From Cinnamomum chago (taxonomy: Eukaryota > Streptophyta > Magnoliopsida > Laurales > Lauraceae), in assembly GCA_038049695.1 (NCBI GenBank), contig CP142460.1:39241501-39305500 (forward strand): a stretch of DNA of 64,000 nt, given 5' to 3'. The notes beneath the pieces were generated by a model. The model had not been told where the DNA came from. It made no database searches and was given only the letters and a program-made list of their open reading frames with translations. This document shows positions 13,301 to 26,000 of this stretch, in pieces. Position 1 is the first letter of the stretch. Each line of letters begins with the position of its first letter. The position numbers were made by a program, and so were the translations under genes.

Positions 13301-14229
13301 GAGGTTTCCAGCAGAACAGAAATGAAGGAGAAGTAGTAGAAGAAGACAGCAACAGCCCAGGGGAAAACAGAGGAAGAGTTCCAGCAGAACAGTAGCAGAG
13401 AAGAAGCAGTTGCAGCACAGCCCACCAGCTTGGAGGAAAAAGAGTGAAAGAGGAAGAAGGAAGGTGATGTAGTGGCTGTAGCAGTAGTAGTTCCTCCGGA
13501 TGGAAATTCCAGCAGAGTAACAGTTGGACGAGGGGAAATGAGAGAGAGGGAAAAGAGGGAAATGTAAGAGAGGATGGTGTGGCAGCTGCTCCCAGCTGAT
13601 ATGTAGAAGACAGTGGCTTCAAGTAGAATTCCAGCTGAGATGAAGAAGTGGAAATACAGCAGCAGTTCTTAGCTCAACGTAGGGGAGGAGAGGAATGAAG
13701 GGAAGGGGCAGTTGGGCTGGAGGTTTTCTTGGGATTAGGGCTCTCCTTGGGGATAAGAGATTATTTATAGTTTTAGTGGGGAGTGATTAGGGACCATAAT
13801 ACCCTTAGGGTTTAATGGGATTAGGGTTAGGGTTTGAGGCTAATCTGGTCTTTTGGTTAGGAAGCTTCTAGAGAGAGAGGGCACCTTTCTTAGCACTAAA
13901 CCCACACTAATTAACTTAATTAAACTTAACTAAGGACCCACCTACACTAATAGCCTAGGATTAACTCATACACCCAACTAACCTAGTCTAACCAAAAATC
14001 TTAGGAGATCTAACTAGTCAATCTAATTAGCCCCTAATTAGCCCAAATAAATCAGTAATTAACAATGATTAGCCATAATTAGCAATAATTAGCGAAGATT
14101 AGCAAAGATTAGCAAAGATTAGTAGAGATTAGTAGTAATTAGCAATAATTAACCAATAATTAACATAGATTAGCATAAATTAGTCTATAAAATAGTATTT
14201 AGAGGGCCCACCAAGGGTGGGACCTCACA
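10314..14229 (-). repeat. LTR1 of the tandem element (3' LTR)
   Basis: 3916 bp. On the minus strand it starts TGTGAGGTCCC and ends GGGGCGTTACA. By eye it differs from LTR3 at about 13 substitutions plus one 3-bp GAA insertion (13133-13142 region). It holds a cluster of GGTTAACC palindromes (12460-12735) and a purine-rich segment on plus (13050-13640), which is a pyrimidine-rich leader on the coding strand. Open frames inside the LTR show no recognisable protein. Confidence 0.9.
12460..12735. repeat. Palindrome cluster in Tekay-like LTR1
   Basis: Multiple CCGGTTAACCGG-type motifs, including a perfect 16-bp palindrome GGCCGGTTAACCGGCC at 12557-12572 and CCGGTTAACCGG near 12591-12602. Identical or near-identical copies occur in LTR2 (16-mer at 21325-21340) and LTR3 (30090-30105). 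The cluster lies about 1.5-1.77 kb from the LTR 5' end on the coding strand. Confidence 0.8.
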
Positions 14230-14244
14230 TCATTCCCTCCTTTT
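14230..14244 (-). other. Polypurine tract, copy 1
   Basis: On the minus strand AAAAGGAGGGAATGA lies directly before the TGTGAGG start of LTR1. This is the expected place for the plus-strand DNA primer of reverse transcription. The pol stop codon (14243-14245) overlaps its edge. Confidence 0.8.
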
Positions 14245-17200
14245 AAAACATTTGTCCCCAAATGTAAAAAAAAACAAGGTTAGAACATACCTGAGGTAGA
14301 AGATGCAGATAGTCCTTCTCCACCTGGTCGCGTAGCTCCCACGTAGCCTCCTCCAGAGTGTGATGCTCCCACTGAACCTTCACCCAATGAATGGTTCGGG
14401 TCCGGAGCACCTGCTCCTTGGTGTCGATGATCGCGACTGGCCTGGCGACGTACGAAGCATCCGGCTGGATGTTGAGCGGCTCGTGATAAAGAATGTGGGT
14501 CGGGTCCTCCACATACTTCTTCAGCATGGAGACGTGGAACACGTCATGCACTCCCGAAAGCTCTGGCGGTAGCTGAAGCTTGTAGGCGACATCTCCAACT
14601 CTCGATCTGATCTCGAAGGGTCCAACATATCTCCGCGCTAGCTTACCCTTCTCACCAAATCTCAGGGTACCTCTAGCTGGAGAAACCTTCAGGAAAACTC
14701 TGTCTCCCTTCTCGAACTCGAGCGGTCTGCGCCGATTGTCTGCATAGCTCTTCTCTCTGCTGCGGCTGACCTTCAGGTTCTCAACTATCTGCCGAACCTT
14801 CTCGCTGGTGTCGCTGACTATGGATGGACCATGGAAGCTCCTGACACCAACTTCTTCCCAGCAAACTGGGGTCTTGCATCTCCTCCCGTACAAAGCCTCG
14901 TACGGTGCCATCTTGATGCTCGCATGGAAGCTGTTGTTGTAGGCGAACTCGCAGAGTGGCAAGGAATCCTCCCAGTTCTCCTTGAAGTCCAAGACACAGG
15001 CTCTCAACATGTCCTCTAGTGTCTGGTTGGTGCGCTCTGTCTGCCCGTCTGTCTGAGGATGATAGGCTGTGCTGAAGCTCAACTTGGTGCCCAAGGCCTG
15101 CTGAAGACTCTCCCAGAAGTGCGAAGTGAATCGCGCGTCTCTGTCTGAAACTATCGAAGCTGGAACTCCGTGCAACGAGACAATCCGGTCGACGTACAGC
15201 TTAGCAAGGACGTCGAGTCCTGCTCTCATCGACACTGGCAAGAAATGAGCTGACTTAGTCAGCCGGTCCACGATCACCCAAATGCCGTCGTGGCGTCTCC
15301 TGGTGGCTGGAAGTCCTGAGATGAAGTCCATGGTGATATGCTCCCACTTCCACTGAGGGATCTCAAGCTGATGAAGTAGTCCTGGCGGCTTCTGGTGTTC
15401 GACCTTGATCTGCTGGCATGTCAAACACTTGGAGACATAGCGAGCTATCTCCTTCTTCATGTTGTTCCACCAGTAGTAGCTCCTCAGGTTCTGGTACATC
15501 TTGGTGCTGCCGGGGTGAATCGAGTATCTGCTGTGGTGTGCATCTGCAAGAATCTCGTCCTTCAGCTCCTGGATATCTGGCACGCACAATCTGTCCTGAT
15601 AGTAGAGCACTCCTCCAATCAACCTGAACTCTGGGCTCTGGTCAATCTGCTCGATCACTCTGACAAGCTTGGGATCGTTGCGTTGACTGTCCTTGACCTT
15701 GCCTAGCAACTCTGGTTCCCACGCTGACATGGTAGCAAGCAAGACTCTCTCGCTGAGCGGCTGAAATTGAACGTCTAAGCTGCTGAAGACGTCGGTCCAC
15801 ACACCCTCTGCTGCTAGGAAACTGACGAGGGCGGTCTTCCTGCTCAAAGCGTCTGCTACGACGTTCGCCTTACCAGGATGGTATTTGATAGGGAAGTCGT
15901 AGTCCTTGATGTACTCCATCCATCTCCTCTGCCGGTTGTTGAGGTCGCTCTGCGTGAACAGGTACTGCAAACTACGATGATCTGAGTGCACCTCGAACTT
16001 CTCGCCGTAGAGGTAGTGCCGCCACAACTTCAAGGCAAAAACGACTACTGCAAGCTCCAAGTCGTGAGTGGCGTACTTCTTCTCGTGCTCCTTCAACTGG
16101 CGCGATCCATAGGCAATAACCTTGCCCTCCTGCATCAGAACACATCCAAGACCGGTCCCTGAAGCGTCGGTGAAGACTACGAACCCACCACTGCCAGAAG
16201 GTAAGGACAAGATCGGTGCTGTCGTCAATCTCTCCTTCAGCTCTTGGAAGCTGTTCTCGCAAGCATCGGACCAAACGAACGGTACATCCTTCCGTGTCAG
16301 CTTGGTCAATGGTGCTGAGATCGTGGAGAAACTCTTGACGAATCTGCGGTAGTAGCCTGCCAAGCCGAGAAAACTCCTAATCTCTGTGGCATTCTTCGGT
16401 CTCGCCCAGTTCGTCACTGCCTCTATCTTCGCTGGGTCCACTGCTAGTCCATCCCTGGAGATGATGTGTCCAAGGAAGACTACCTGCTCCAACCAAAACT
16501 CGCACTTGCTGAGCTTCGCGTACAACTGGTTGTCGCGCAACAACTGTAGAGACGTCCTCAAATGCTGCTCGTGCTCCTCTCTGGTCTTGGAGTAGACCAA
16601 AACATCGTCGATGAAGACCACTGTGAAACTGTCGAGGTGCGGAGCGAAGATCTTGTTCATCAGGGATATGAACACTGCTGGTGCATTCGTCAACCCGAAC
16701 GGCATCACAAGAAACTCGTAATGGCCATAGCGGGATCGGAACGCTGTCTTCTGCACATCCTGATCTCTGACTCGCAGCTGATGGTACCCCGACCTCAAGT
16801 CTATCTTCGAAAAGAACTGCGCACCCTGAAGCTGGTCGAAAAGCTCGTCGATCCGGGGAAGAGGATACTTGTTCTTCACCGTTGCCTGGTTCAACTGCCG
16901 GTAGTCGATGCACATCCTCATCGATCCATCCTTCTTCTTCACGAAGAGCACTGGTGCGCCCCATGGCGACACACTCGGCCTGATGAAGCCCTTCTCTAGC
17001 AATTCCTCCAACTGAGTCTTCAACTCTCGCAGCTCTGCTGGAGCCATGCGATAGGGAGCTCTCGAAATCGGTGCCGTGCCTGGTGCAAGCTCGATGGTGA
17101 AGTCGATCTCTCGAACAAGCGGTAATCCAGGGATCTCGTCGGGAAACACATCTGGAAACTCGCAAACAACCGGAATCTCCTCGACTCTCTTAGACTCTTT

Positions 17201-17839
17201 GTCCTCTGAGACGAATGCGATGTAGCCCTCGCAACCTGATTTCATCAGTCTCTCGGCTTTCAGTGCCGATATCATCCGAACGCTAGGTGATCTCCTCTCA
17301 CCCACAAACTCGATCGCGTCATCTGATCCGTCGATGGAGAGTCTGACTGTCTTCCGGAAGCAATCCATCACTGCTCGGTATCTGGCCAACCAGTCCATCC
17401 CCAAAATGACGTCGAAGTCATGCATGGGTAGCACGATCAGATCTGCAAGCAAAATGCACTCCCCGATCTGCACTCGGCATCTGGGGTGGTAAGTCTGACA
17501 CACCACACTCCTACCCATCGGAGTGGACACAACTAAGGTGCAGGGCATAGCCTCACCTACTCCACCAAAGACTAAAGTAAAGGCAGACGACACAAACGAA
17601 TGTGTCGCCCCTGGATCTAACAACACTCTAGCAGGGTGATCACAAACGGAAAGGGTACCTTCCACGACGTTGCCTGCTGCCTCTGCCTCCTCGTGAGTCA
17701 ACGCGAAAGCTCGCCCCACAGCCTGGGGTCTCTGCTGATGATGCTGCTGGCCCTGGTGCCTCTGATGACGTCCACGCTGGAAAGGCTGCCCTCTAGGCTG
17801 CTGAGGTCCACGTGCTTGCTGCTGCTGGGCACGGTACTG
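14243..17839 (-). CDS. pol: Pol polyprotein, Tekay-like copy 1 (PR-RT-RH-INT-chromodomain)
   Basis: This frame continues gag after an amber codon at 17840-17842. The first ATG after that codon is at 17719, giving 1158 residues, to which the following numbers refer. An aspartic protease has its DPGA motif near residue 35. Reverse transcriptase spans about 200-420 with the catalytic FIDD at 369-372. RNase H has acidic residues near 518, 555 and 580 and an ADALSR motif near 622. Integrase has an HHCC zinc finger (His 729/735, Cys 765/768) and a D798-D859-E895 triad with typical spacing. A chromodomain-like end (about 1090-1141, EEATWE motif) probably guides insertion into heterochromatin. No frameshift or stop is seen within this stretch. 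How pol is translated depends on the amber codon: readthrough or a mutation. The purine-rich tract follows immediately. Confidence 0.92.
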   Translation of the reverse strand, partial: QYRAQQQQARGPQQPRGQPFQRGRHQRHQGQQHHQQRPQAVGRAFALTHEEAEAAGNVVEGTLSVCDHPARVLLDPGATHSFVSSAFTLVFGGVGEAMPCTLVVSTPMGRSVVCQTYHPRCRVQIGECILLADLIVLPMHDFDVILGMDWLARYRAVMDCFRKTVRLSIDGSDDAIEFVGERRSPSVRMISALKAERLMKSGCEGYIAFVSEDKESKRVEEIPVVCEFPDVFPDEIPGLPLVREIDFTIELAPGTAPISRAPYRMAPAELRELKTQLEELLEKGFIRPSVSPWGAPVLFVKKKDGSMRMCIDYRQLNQATVKNKYPLPRIDELFDQLQGAQFFSKIDLRSGYHQLRVRDQDVQKTAFRSRYGHYEFLVMPFGLTNAPAVFISLMNKIFAPHLDSFTVVFIDDVLVYSKTREEHEQHLRTSLQLLRDNQLYAKLSKCEFWLEQVVFLGHIISRDGLAVDPAKIEAVTNWARPKNATEIRSFLGLAGYYRRFVKSFSTISAPLTKLTRKDVPFVWSDACENSFQELKERLTTAPILSLPSGSGGFVVFTDASGTGLGCVLMQEGKVIAYGSRQLKEHEKKYATHDLELAVVVFALKLWRHYLYGEKFEVHSDHRSLQYLFTQSDLNNRQRRWMEYIKDYDFPIKYHPGKANVVADALSRKTALVSFLAAEGVWTDVFSSLDVQFQPLSERVLLATMSAWEPELLGKVKDSQRNDPKLVRVIEQIDQSPEFRLIGGVLYYQDRLCVPDIQELKDEILADAHHSRYSIHPGSTKMYQNLRSYYWWNNMKKEIARYVSKCLTCQQIKVEHQKPPGLLHQLEIPQWKWEHITMDFISGLPATRRRHDGIWVIVDRLTKSAHFLPVSMRAGLDVLAKLYVDRIVSLHGVPASIVSDRDARFTSHFWESLQQALGTKLSFSTAYHPQTDGQTERTNQTLEDMLRACVLDFKENWEDSLPLCEFAYNNSFHASIKMAPYEALYGRRCKTPVCWEEVGVRSFHGPSIVSDTSEKVRQIVENLKVSRSREKSYADNRRRPLEFEKGDRVFLKVSPARGTLRFGEKGKLARRYVGPFEIRSRVGDVAYKLQLPPELSGVHDVFHVSMLKKYVEDPTHILYHEPLNIQPDASYVARPVAIIDTKEQVLRTRTIHWVKVQWEHHTLEEATWELRDQVEKDYLHLLPQVCSNLVFFYIWGQMF

Positions 17840-18913
17840 CTACTGCGGTGGAAGGGCAGCCTGACGGGCGGGCTGAGCCGCTAGAGCTGGGGCTGGAGCT
17901 GCCGGAGGTGCGGGAAGTCGAAGCATCTGAGGCTGACCTCCACGGAGCGGGCAATACCTGGAGATATGCCCTGGCTCTCCACAGTCGTAGCACACTCGGG
18001 GTCCATGCTCCGGCTGCTGCTGTTGACGATGCTGATGCTGAGGCTGGAACTGCCCTGCCGGCCTCTGCCTCTGAAATGGCTGCAGCTGTCGTAGAGGCAT
18101 GGGCTGCTGCCTGATCGGAGTGATCCGGAGTCGCTTCTGCTGGCGAATGGATTCTAGCCGCTGGAGATGCTCCTCTGCCCAGAAAGCTCTCCTCAAAGCC
18201 TCCTCGTAGGTAGGCAGCTCGATGCAGGTCATGGCTATCTGGATCTCCTCGCTGAGACCGTCGACGAACCGCCGAACCCTCTCGGCCTCTGACGTGAGCA
18301 GCGCCTCTGCAAACCGGGACAGCTGGGTGAAGCGAACCTCGTACTGCGAGACTGTCATGCTACCCTGAACGAGAGTCTGGAACTCCCGGAGCTTACGCTC
18401 TCTGACGTGAGTGGGGATGAACTTCCGGAGGAAGTCAGTCTTGAAGGCAGTCCATGCTACCTCGTCCCCAATCTCCTCATAGGGCCTCTGCATGGTCCTC
18501 CACCAATCCTCCGCCACGCCGCGGAACATGTAAGCCGCTAACTGCACTCTCTGGCGCCCCGAGCACTCGAAGACTCGGAAGATCTTCTCCATCCGGACGA
18601 TCCAGTCGTCCGCCACCATAGGGTCGTCTGCTCCCGTGAACTCAGGCGGTCCCCTTTTGAGGAACCTCTCAAAGATAAGGTTCGGGTCTGCCCCCCGAAC
18701 CGGCACATCCCCGGGGGCTGGCGGAGCCACCTTATCAATAACATCCAGGACCTGCGCCTGAAACTGCGCAAAATCCTTTGTCTGCCTCTGGTGAGCTGCG
18801 GTCTGGGCCTCCTGAGAAGCAAGGAAGGCCTGGAGAAATCTCTCGAAACGACGCTCATGGGCGGACAGCTCGTCGATAGCTATCGTCTCTGGTGGTGCAC
18901 CGCCTCCAGACAT
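17840..18913 (-). CDS. gag: Gag, Tekay-like copy 1
   Basis: 357 residues from an ATG just inside the primer-binding region to an amber codon. Residues ~80-225 match the retrotransposon Gag fold region (tryptophan-rich WWRT near 137-140). A Gln/Pro/Arg-rich linker follows, then one CCHC zinc knuckle (Cys308, Cys311, His316, Cys321), which binds RNA in virus-like particles. The frame stays open past the amber codon into protease and pol. The start is chosen as the first ATG downstream of the primer site; the N-terminus is acidic and Gln-rich as in chromoviral Gags. Confidence 0.9.
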   Translation of the reverse strand: MSGGGAPPETIAIDELSAHERRFERFLQAFLASQEAQTAAHQRQTKDFAQFQAQVLDVIDKVAPPAPGDVPVRGADPNLIFERFLKRGPPEFTGADDPMVADDWIVRMEKIFRVFECSGRQRVQLAAYMFRGVAEDWWRTMQRPYEEIGDEVAWTAFKTDFLRKFIPTHVRERKLREFQTLVQGSMTVSQYEVRFTQLSRFAEALLTSEAERVRRFVDGLSEEIQIAMTCIELPTYEEALRRAFWAEEHLQRLESIRQQKRLRITPIRQQPMPLRQLQPFQRQRPAGQFQPQHQHRQQQQPEHGPRVCYDCGEPGHISRYCPLRGGQPQMLRLPAPPAAPAPALAAQPARQAALPPQ

Positions 18914-19064
18914 CTGTCATGAAAAAGAACCTGTGTCAATTTAAATCCAAAACCTAAAACTATACTGACTCTACCCAATCCATCGTCCTCACACGTATCC
19001 CGTTACTCGAATCCTCACTACGTCCTATGGTTTCTAGTGTGTTTTATTTCCTAGAGACCAGCTC

Positions 19065-19076
19065 GCTCTGATACCA
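19065..19076 (-). other. Primer-binding site (initiator tRNA-Met), copy 1
   Basis: Minus-strand TGGTATCAGAGC, the standard complement of the initiator tRNA-Met 3' end. It lies five bases inside the end of LTR2, which serves as 5' LTR of copy 1. Confidence 0.92.
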
Positions 19077-19081
19077 TAAAA

Positions 19082-22000
19082 TGTAACGCCCCAATTCCGG
19101 ATACCGATATACTCGTCCGAATACCCGAAATTGGCGCGCTACTTCCCGGAAAATCCGAGAACTTCCAAGATCGTAGGCCGCAGTGAGGTCCAATTTAAAA
19201 CTTTTTGAACCAATATAGTTATAACATTTAATATCGCGGAAACATAACAATTTAAACAAAGCGGAAGCAATAGGTATCGATATATATGTTAAGTATGAGC
19301 AGAACATTCGTCTAATTAAAGGATTCAAGGTTAATCAAAGTTAATACATTTTGAGTCTACCCAACTCACTACAAAATTTCACTCCAAAACCCAAACAAAA
19401 GAGTCCCTCAAAACCCATGTATAAACTCCTCGTCCTCCGGCTCGACATCCGTGTCGGCCGGGCCCCAAGCGTACTCTCCTGCAACGGGTGCCTCCACTAG
19501 GGCTAATGCATCGTCTGGGATCTCGGGATCAAGGCCTAAGCACCACTGAATGGGTCAGATCTAAACGATCTGGCAAGTTACAGCATACTACTAACATAGA
19601 ACATATATATCAAAGGAAGTAAAGACAGGTGCATAAATTAAATGAGTAACAAAGGAAATGAACTAAGCAATTGTGCATTTAAATCATAAGGAATCAGTAT
19701 AAATGTAATCATCTAAACTACTGTAAACAAAGTGGCACATTCACACGAGCTGGAATACCGCGGGATATTATGCCGCGGCCCTCCCATACTGAACACAGTT
19801 GCGGCGGGGAAATCTCATAAGTGGGAATAACTAATCCCAAATCTCACTCATCATCTCATCATTTCAACACTCCAGATTGGCACGGTATCGCACCGTCCGT
19901 CTCAACCACACAGCTCATCATGATAGCTCCTCAACACTCAACTAGCTCCTACCGGGGATGATCAGTCCACAGGCTGAGCTTAAATCAACCGAGTGAATGT
20001 TCATGCCGACTCGAGAATAACTCTAAGGTCTGTGTCTGTCTAGGCTTGGCCTTGCGTGAACAAGGTCCTAATCAATATCCCTAAGAGGTCTACACATCTC
20101 ACTACAGTCTCTGGATCTCATTCAAGGTCCAGGCCCACTCGTTGGATCCATACCAAGGCCCATCAGTACATGGCCTGGTCTAAAACCGTCCAAACGAGGC
20201 AACTAATTCACTTATACTGATAAACAGTTCCATTACAATCCATAACAGCTTAACAGTCCAAAAGAAACTACCTCTTCAAGCTAAAGGGTTCACCTCTCCA
20301 CACTTAGGCCCAATAAGGGCCCGCCTAGACACAGACACGGGTCAATGATCTCCGAAACCACACCATCGGGTCACCTCTAGATACCCTAGGTTCCAGTCTT
20401 CCAATTATGTTTAATTAACAGTAAACAGCTAATCTAAAGATCTAAGAATGACAGAGTAATAATAAAGAAGTATGAACTTCAACATAAGAATCAATAGGGA
20501 AATCCAACGGTCCAATCCTAGGTAATGGGCCACTTTAGGTTCGGGTCTACCTCCGGTAATTCGATCTGTAAACGATGTCATTAATGCCGTAAAATACTGT
20601 ATTTGGTGCTTAGTGGGTTAAGGGCATTGTTGACAACTTTTAGAGGTCGAATCATCTTAGATTATCAGCCAAAACTCTAAACAGTGGTCCCCGCGAGTCA
20701 AGGTTGAGCCACACCGTTGACTCGGGCTTAGGACACTGATAAACGCTCATTTGGATGGTCAATGGGCCCCACAACTGATCATATCTCCTAAATGTTGAAA
20801 ACTGGAACAATCAGGGTTTTCCAGGTGAACCTGATGTGTTGTGAGCTCGGTTGATTTCCTGGCCTGGAAGATCAACCGAGTGCACTAACTAATCAAAATC
20901 AGGCTTCCTGGACAACTCAATTCGTTCCCAAAGGTTTCCAGCGTGTTCGGTCAAACCCCTGGCCTGGGTGATTGATCGAATACTCCAAAAACCCTAGAAA
21001 GGATTGATGTCCCAGTTTTAAACATTATCTAAAGTAAAATCCTTAGTATCGAGTTGATTTGGATGTAAGGAGTCTGAATTTCGATTGAAGAACCAACCTT
21101 CAGTCACTTTTTGCACAAACAGTGAGTATCGGGTCAACCGGTGCGAGACCAGGTCAACCCGACTATTTGAAATGAAATTTGTGCAAGAAATGGCTAAGGG
21201 CCAGTTTTCCAAGAAATCCCAGTGTGGCCGGTTAACCTGGGTAGGGCCCGGATTAACCGGCTGAACATAATCTCAGCCTGCAGAAGAATTAGCTGGGAGC
21301 AACATTTCTGCAGAGTAGCAGTTTGGCCGGTTAACCGGCCTGCACAGCCCGGTTAACCGGCTGAACTACAGCAGGCCCCTGCAGGAACTTAACTGGGAGC
21401 TATCATTTCTGAAGTTTCAGTGTGGCCGGTTAACCTGCCTGCACAGTCCGGTTAACCGGCTGCACTGCAGGTTAACCCCACGGTTAACCGGGTACACAAG
21501 TCCGGGAAATTCCCAGCTTCTGCAACTTTTCTGTTATGCCTCCTTTTACATCCAAACCACAACCAAGTCTCTCCAAACATCACCAAACCATCTCCAAACA
21601 TAACTTAACACAATTAACCATCCATTAATCACCTTATGGCCCACTGATCTTCCAAATGGGGGGTGAAAACCCCCATCCATCAGTGACCTTCCATCCAAAA
21701 ACACAAAAAACAGAGCTCATATGTAACTAGACTTAACTGAACAAATATGAACTGAAAACTAATGGAAATCACAGAATAAAACACACATCCTAAGTTAGTA
21801 GTTTGATGCACTTGCCTCTTTAAGGATTGAGAAGGTTGGTAGAGAGAAAACAGAGCAATAGAAGGAAGAGAAAAGCCCAGTCCAGCTGAAATGCCAAGGA
21901 AGAAGAAGAAGATGATCCAGCTGCTGTAATAGTGTAGCAGTAGCTCCAAAACAGTCCGAGCACAACTGAAATGGTCCTAGCTCAAAGGAGAAGAAGTAAT

Positions 22001-22994
22001 ATGGCAGCTGCAACTCCTTAAGGAAGAATTCCAGCAGAGTGATGTGGTTCCAGCAGCTCCAAGATGAGGTTTCCAGCAGAACAGAAATGAAGGAGAAGTA
22101 GTAGAAGAAGACAGCAACAGCCCAGGGGAAAACAGAGGAAGAGTTCCAGCAGAACAGTAGCAGAGAAGAAGCAGTTGCAGCACAGCCCACCAGCTTGGAG
22201 GAAAAAGAGTGAAAGAGGAAGAAGGAAGGTGATGTAGTGGCTGTAGCAATAGTAGTTCCTCCGGATGGAAATTCCAGCAGAGTAACAGTTGGACGAGGGG
22301 AAATGAGAGAGAGGGAAAAGAGGGAAATGTAAGAGACGATGGTGTGGCAGCTGCTCCCAGCTGATATGTAGAAGACAGTGGCTTCAAGTAGAATTCCAGC
22401 TGAGATGAAGAAGTGGAAATACAGCAGCAGTTCTTAGCTCAACGTAGGGGAGGAGAGGAATGAAGGGAAGGGGCAGTTGGGCTGGAGGTTTTCTTGGGAT
22501 TAGGCCTCTCCTTGGGGATAAGAGATTATTTATAGTTTTAGTGGGGAGTGATTAGGGACCATAATACCCTTAGGGTTTAATGGGATTAGGGTTAGGGTTT
22601 GAGGCTAATCTGGTCTTTTGGTTAGGAAGCTTCTAGAGAGAGAGGGCACCTTTCTTAGCACTAAACCCACACTAATTAACTTAATTAAACTTAACTAAGG
22701 ACCCACCTACACTAATAGCCTAGGATTAACTCATACACCCAACTAACCTAGTCTAACCAAAAATCTTAGGAGATCTAACTAGTCAATCTAATTAGCCCCT
22801 AATTAGCCCAAATAAATCAGTAATTAACAATGATTAGCCATAATTAGCAATAATTAGCGAAGATTAGCAAAGATTAGCAAAGATTAGTAGAGATTAGTAG
22901 TAATTAGCAATAATTAACCAATAATTAACATAGATTAGCATAAATTAGTCTATAAAATAGTATTTAGAGGGCCCACCAAGGGTGGGACCTCACA
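19082..22994 (-). repeat. LTR2 of the tandem element (middle, chimeric)
   Basis: 3913 bp. From its left end to at least 22505 it carries every variant seen in LTR3 and not LTR1, including absence of the GAA insertion. At 22702 and 22723 it carries the LTR1 variants instead of those of LTR3 (31467, 31488). It is therefore LTR3-like on the left and LTR1-like at the right end. Confidence 0.88.
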
Positions 22995-23009
22995 TCATTC
23001 CCTCCTTTT
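22995..23009 (-). other. Polypurine tract, copy 2
   Basis: Same purine-rich AAAAGGAGGGAATGA on the minus strand, adjoining LTR2. Confidence 0.8.
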
Positions 23010-26000
23010 AAAACATTTGTCCCCAAATGTAAAAAAAAACAAGGTTAGAACATACCTGAGGTAGAAGATGCAGATAGTCCTTCTCCACCTGGTCGCGTAG
23101 CTCCCACGTAGCCTCCTCCAGAGTGTGATGCTCCCACTGAACCTTCACCCAATGAATGGTTCGGGTCCGGAGCACCTGCTCCTTGGTGTCGATGATCGCG
23201 ACTGGCCTGGCGACGTACGAAGCATCCGGCTGGATGTTGAGCGGCTCGTGATAAAGAATGTGGGTCGGGTCCTCCACATACTTCTTCAGCATGGAGACGT
23301 GGAACACGTCATGCACTCCCGAAAGCTCTGGCGGTAGCTGAAGCTTGTAGGCGACATCTCCAACTCTCGATCTGATCTCGAAGGGTCCAACATATCTCCG
23401 CGCTAGCTTACCCTTCTCACCAAATCTCAGGGTACCTCTAGCTGGAGAAACCTTCAGGAAAACTCTGTCTCCCTTCTCGAACTCGAGCGGTCTGCGCCGA
23501 TTGTCTGCATAGCTCTTCTCTCTGCTGCGGCTGACCTTCAGGTTCTCAACTATCTGCCGAACCTTCTCGCTGGTGTCGCTGACTATGGATGGACCATGGA
23601 AGCTCCTGACACCAACTTCTTCCCAGCAAACTGGGGTCTTGCATCTCCTCCCGTACAAAGCCTCGTACGGTGCCATCTTGATGCTCGCATGGAAGCTGTT
23701 GTTGTAGGCGAACTCGCAGAGTGGCAAGGAATCCTCCCAGTTCTCCTTGAAGTCCAAGACACAGGCTCTCAACATGTCCTCTAGTGTCTGGTTGGTGCGC
23801 TCTGTCTGCCCGTCTGTCTGAGGATGATAGGCTGTGCTGAAGCTCAACTTGGTGCCCAAGGCCTGCTGAAGACTCTCCCAGAAGTGCGAAGTGAATCGCG
23901 CGTCTCTGTCTGAAACTATCGAAGCTGGAACTCCGTGCAACGAGACAATCCGGTCGACGTACAGCTTAGCAAGGACGTCGAGTCCTGCTCTCATCGACAC
24001 TGGCAAGAAATGAGCTGACTTAGTCAGCCGGTCCACGATCACCCAAATGCCGTCGTGGCGTCTCCTGGTGGCTGGAAGTCCTGAGATGAAGTCCATGGTG
24101 ATATGCTCCCACTTCCACTGAGGGATCTCAAGCTGATGAAGTAGTCCTGGCGGCTTCTGGTGTTCGACCTTGATCTGCTGGCATGTCAAACACTTGGAGA
24201 CATAGCGAGCTATCTCCTTCTTCATGTTGTTCCACCAGTAGTAGCTCCTCAGGTTCTGGTACATCTTGGTGCTGCCGGGGTGAATCGAGTATCTGCTGTG
24301 GTGTGCATCTGCAAGAATCTCGTCCTTCAGCTCCTGGATATCTGGCACGCACAATCTGTCCTGATAGTAGAGCACTCCTCCAATCAACCTGAACTCTGGG
24401 CTCTGGTCAATCTGCTCGATCACTCTGACAAGCTTGGGATCGTTGCGTTGACTGTCCTTGACCTTGCCTAGCAACTCTGGTTCCCACGCTGACATGGTAG
24501 CAAGCAAGACTCTCTCGCTGAGCGGCTGAAATTGAACGTCTAAGCTGCTGAAGACGTCGGTCCACACACCCTCTGCTGCTAGGAAACTGACGAGGGCGGT
24601 CTTCCTGCTCAAAGCGTCTGCTACGACGTTCGCCTTACCAGGATGGTATTTGATAGGGAAGTCGTAGTCCTTGATGTACTCCATCCATCTCCTCTGCCGG
24701 TTGTTGAGGTCGCTCTGCGTGAACAGGTACTGCAAACTACGATGATCTGAGTGCACCTCGAACTTCTCGCCGTAGAGGTAGTGCCGCCACAACTTCAAGG
24801 CAAAAACGACTACTGCAAGCTCCAAGTCGTGAGTGGCGTACTTCTTCTCGTGCTCCTTCAACTGGCGCGATCCATAGGCAATAACCTTGCCCTCCTGCAT
24901 CAGAACACATCCAAGACCGGTCCCTGAAGCGTCGGTGAAGACTACGAACCCACCACTGCCAGAAGGTAAGGACAAGATCGGTGCTGTCGTCAATCTCTCC
25001 TTCAGCTCTTGGAAGCTGTTCTCGCAAGCATCGGACCAAACGAACGGTACATCCTTCCGTGTCAGCTTGGTCAATGGTGCTGAGATCGTGGAGAAACTCT
25101 TGACGAATCTGCGGTAGTAGCCTGCCAAGCCGAGAAAACTCCTAATCTCTGTGGCATTCTTCGGTCTCGCCCAGTTCGTCACTGCCTCTATCTTCGCTGG
25201 GTCCACTGCTAGTCCATCCCTGGAGATGATGTGTCCAAGGAAGACTACCTGCTCCAACCAAAACTCGCACTTGCTGAGCTTCGCGTACAACTGGTTGTCG
25301 CGCAACAACTGTAGAGACGTCCTCAAATGCTGCTCGTGCTCCTCTCTGGTCTTGGAGTAGACCAAAACATCGTCGATGAAGACCACTGTGAAACTGTCGA
25401 GGTGCGGAGCGAAGATCTTGTTCATCAGGGATATGAACACTGCTGGTGCATTCGTCAACCCGAACGGCATCACAAGAAACTCGTAATGGCCATAGCGGGA
25501 TCGGAACGCTGTCTTCTGCACATCCTGATCTCTGACTCGCAGCTGATGGTACCCCGACCTCAAGTCTATCTTCGAAAAGAACTGCGCACCCTGAAGCTGG
25601 TCGAAAAGCTCGTCGATCCGGGGAAGAGGATACTTGTTCTTCACCGTTGCCTGGTTCAACTGCCGGTAGTCGATGCACATCCTCATCGATCCATCCTTCT
25701 TCTTCACGAAGAGCACTGGTGCGCCCCATGGCGACACACTCGGCCTGATGAAGCCCTTCTCTAGCAATTCCTCCAACTGAGTCTTCAACTCTCGCAGCTC
25801 TGCTGGAGCCATGCGATAGGGAGCTCTCGAAATCGGTGCCGTGCCTGGTGCAAGCTCGATGGTGAAGTCGATCTCTCGAACAAGCGGTAATCCAGGGATC
25901 TCGTCGGGAAACACATCTGGAAACTCGCAAACAACCGGAATCTCCTCGACTCTCTTAGACTCTTTGTCCTCTGAGACGAATGCGATGTAGCCCTCGCAAC

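Noticed and set aside
12912..13622. Open frames of 90-136 codons on the minus strand inside the Tekay-like LTRs (also at 21680-22387 and 30445-31152)
   Set aside because: They lie in the purine/pyrimidine-biased leader part of the LTR, are Leu/Ser/Phe-rich low-complexity translations, overlap one another in several frames, and match no family.
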